Virus record (IMG/VR): IMGVR_UViG_3300040809_000734
Coordinates: 1-28,733 of that record
Length of the DNA stretch: 28,733 bases
Source of the DNA: a virus
Direction: 5' to 3' (one strand)
The notes under the pieces were generated by a model that saw nothing but the letters and a program-made list of their open reading frames with translations, did no database searches and was not told where the DNA came from. This document shows, in pieces, positions 28,682 through 28,733 of the stretch. The position numbers and the translations under genes are program-made. Every line of letters begins with the position of its first letter. The first letter of the stretch is position 1.

Positions 28682-28733
28682 TTAATAGTGTTCTATTAAT
28701 AGGGTATTCTTAATAGGTCTACCTTAATAGTAC
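28682..28733. repeat. TTAATAG array with 14-bp period, running off the right edge
   Basis: TTAATAG occurs at 28682-28688, 28696-28702, 28710-28716 and 28724-28730. The starts are exactly 14 bases apart, with seven-base spacers of unrelated sequence. The array may continue beyond the window. Regular spacing of a short motif in AT-rich DNA is typical of iterons or multiple binding sites for one protein. Confidence 0.65.

Noticed and set aside
28401-28733. tRNA genes or further small reverse genes in the right-hand non-coding region
   Set aside because: No TPsiC-like GTTCGA sequence or cloverleaf was found, and the short frames present lack ribosome-binding sites.

Overview
The window is a stretch of a lytic, AT-rich tailed-phage genome (Caudoviricetes), most likely infecting a gammaproteobacterium. 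The evidence is densely packed small genes, mostly on the + strand and coupled by ATGA/TAATG overlaps; a nucleotide-metabolism block (thymidylate synthase, dihydrofolate reductase, thioredoxin, class Ia ribonucleotide reductase of E. coli type); PhoH and ClpP-like genes; an endolysin; and homing endonucleases with group I introns. The gene content recalls T5-like and other large phages, but I cannot assign a genus from sequence alone. No tRNA, rRNA or CRISPR array was seen.

Layout. 1-907: a metallophosphoesterase cut by the left edge. 957-10588: DNA-precursor synthesis, namely split thyA, dhfr, a Dam-type methylase, a small zinc protein, thioredoxin, split nrdA and nrdB. thyA and nrdA each carry a td-like group I intron. 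The first intron holds a GIY-YIG endonuclease and the second an HNH endonuclease. 10601-12687: a tiny basic protein, an acidic protein, PhoH and a ClpP-like protease, closed by an intrinsic terminator. 12772-14225: a cytosine-C5 methylase coupled to a GH108-type endolysin. 14237-24183: about 25 small genes of mostly unknown function, many encoding membrane proteins, with an SPFH/prohibitin-like lipoprotein and one reverse-strand GIY-YIG endonuclease inserted among them. 24207-27576: a Pif1/RecD-like helicase, a helix-turn-helix protein and a free-standing HNH endonuclease, ending at a terminator. 27770-28313: two small minus-strand genes, each behind its own copy of a promoter-leader cassette. 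28314-28733: non-coding AT-rich DNA ending in an array of TTAATAG at exact 14-bp intervals.

How it works together. ThyA, DHFR, NrdA/NrdB and thioredoxin together make dNTPs for replication, and the helicase probably serves replication or recombination. The methylases may mask phage DNA from host restriction. The endolysin, with one of several small membrane proteins as holin, ends the cycle. Transcription seems to be refreshed at many points by sigma70-like promoters (TTGACA, 17 bp, TAnnnT) buried in the 3' ends of upstream genes. The most unusual signals are the shifted td-like intron in thyA, the lipoprotein SPFH gene, the duplicated leader cassette with the ribosome-binding site in a hairpin loop, and the 14-bp-period array at the right edge.
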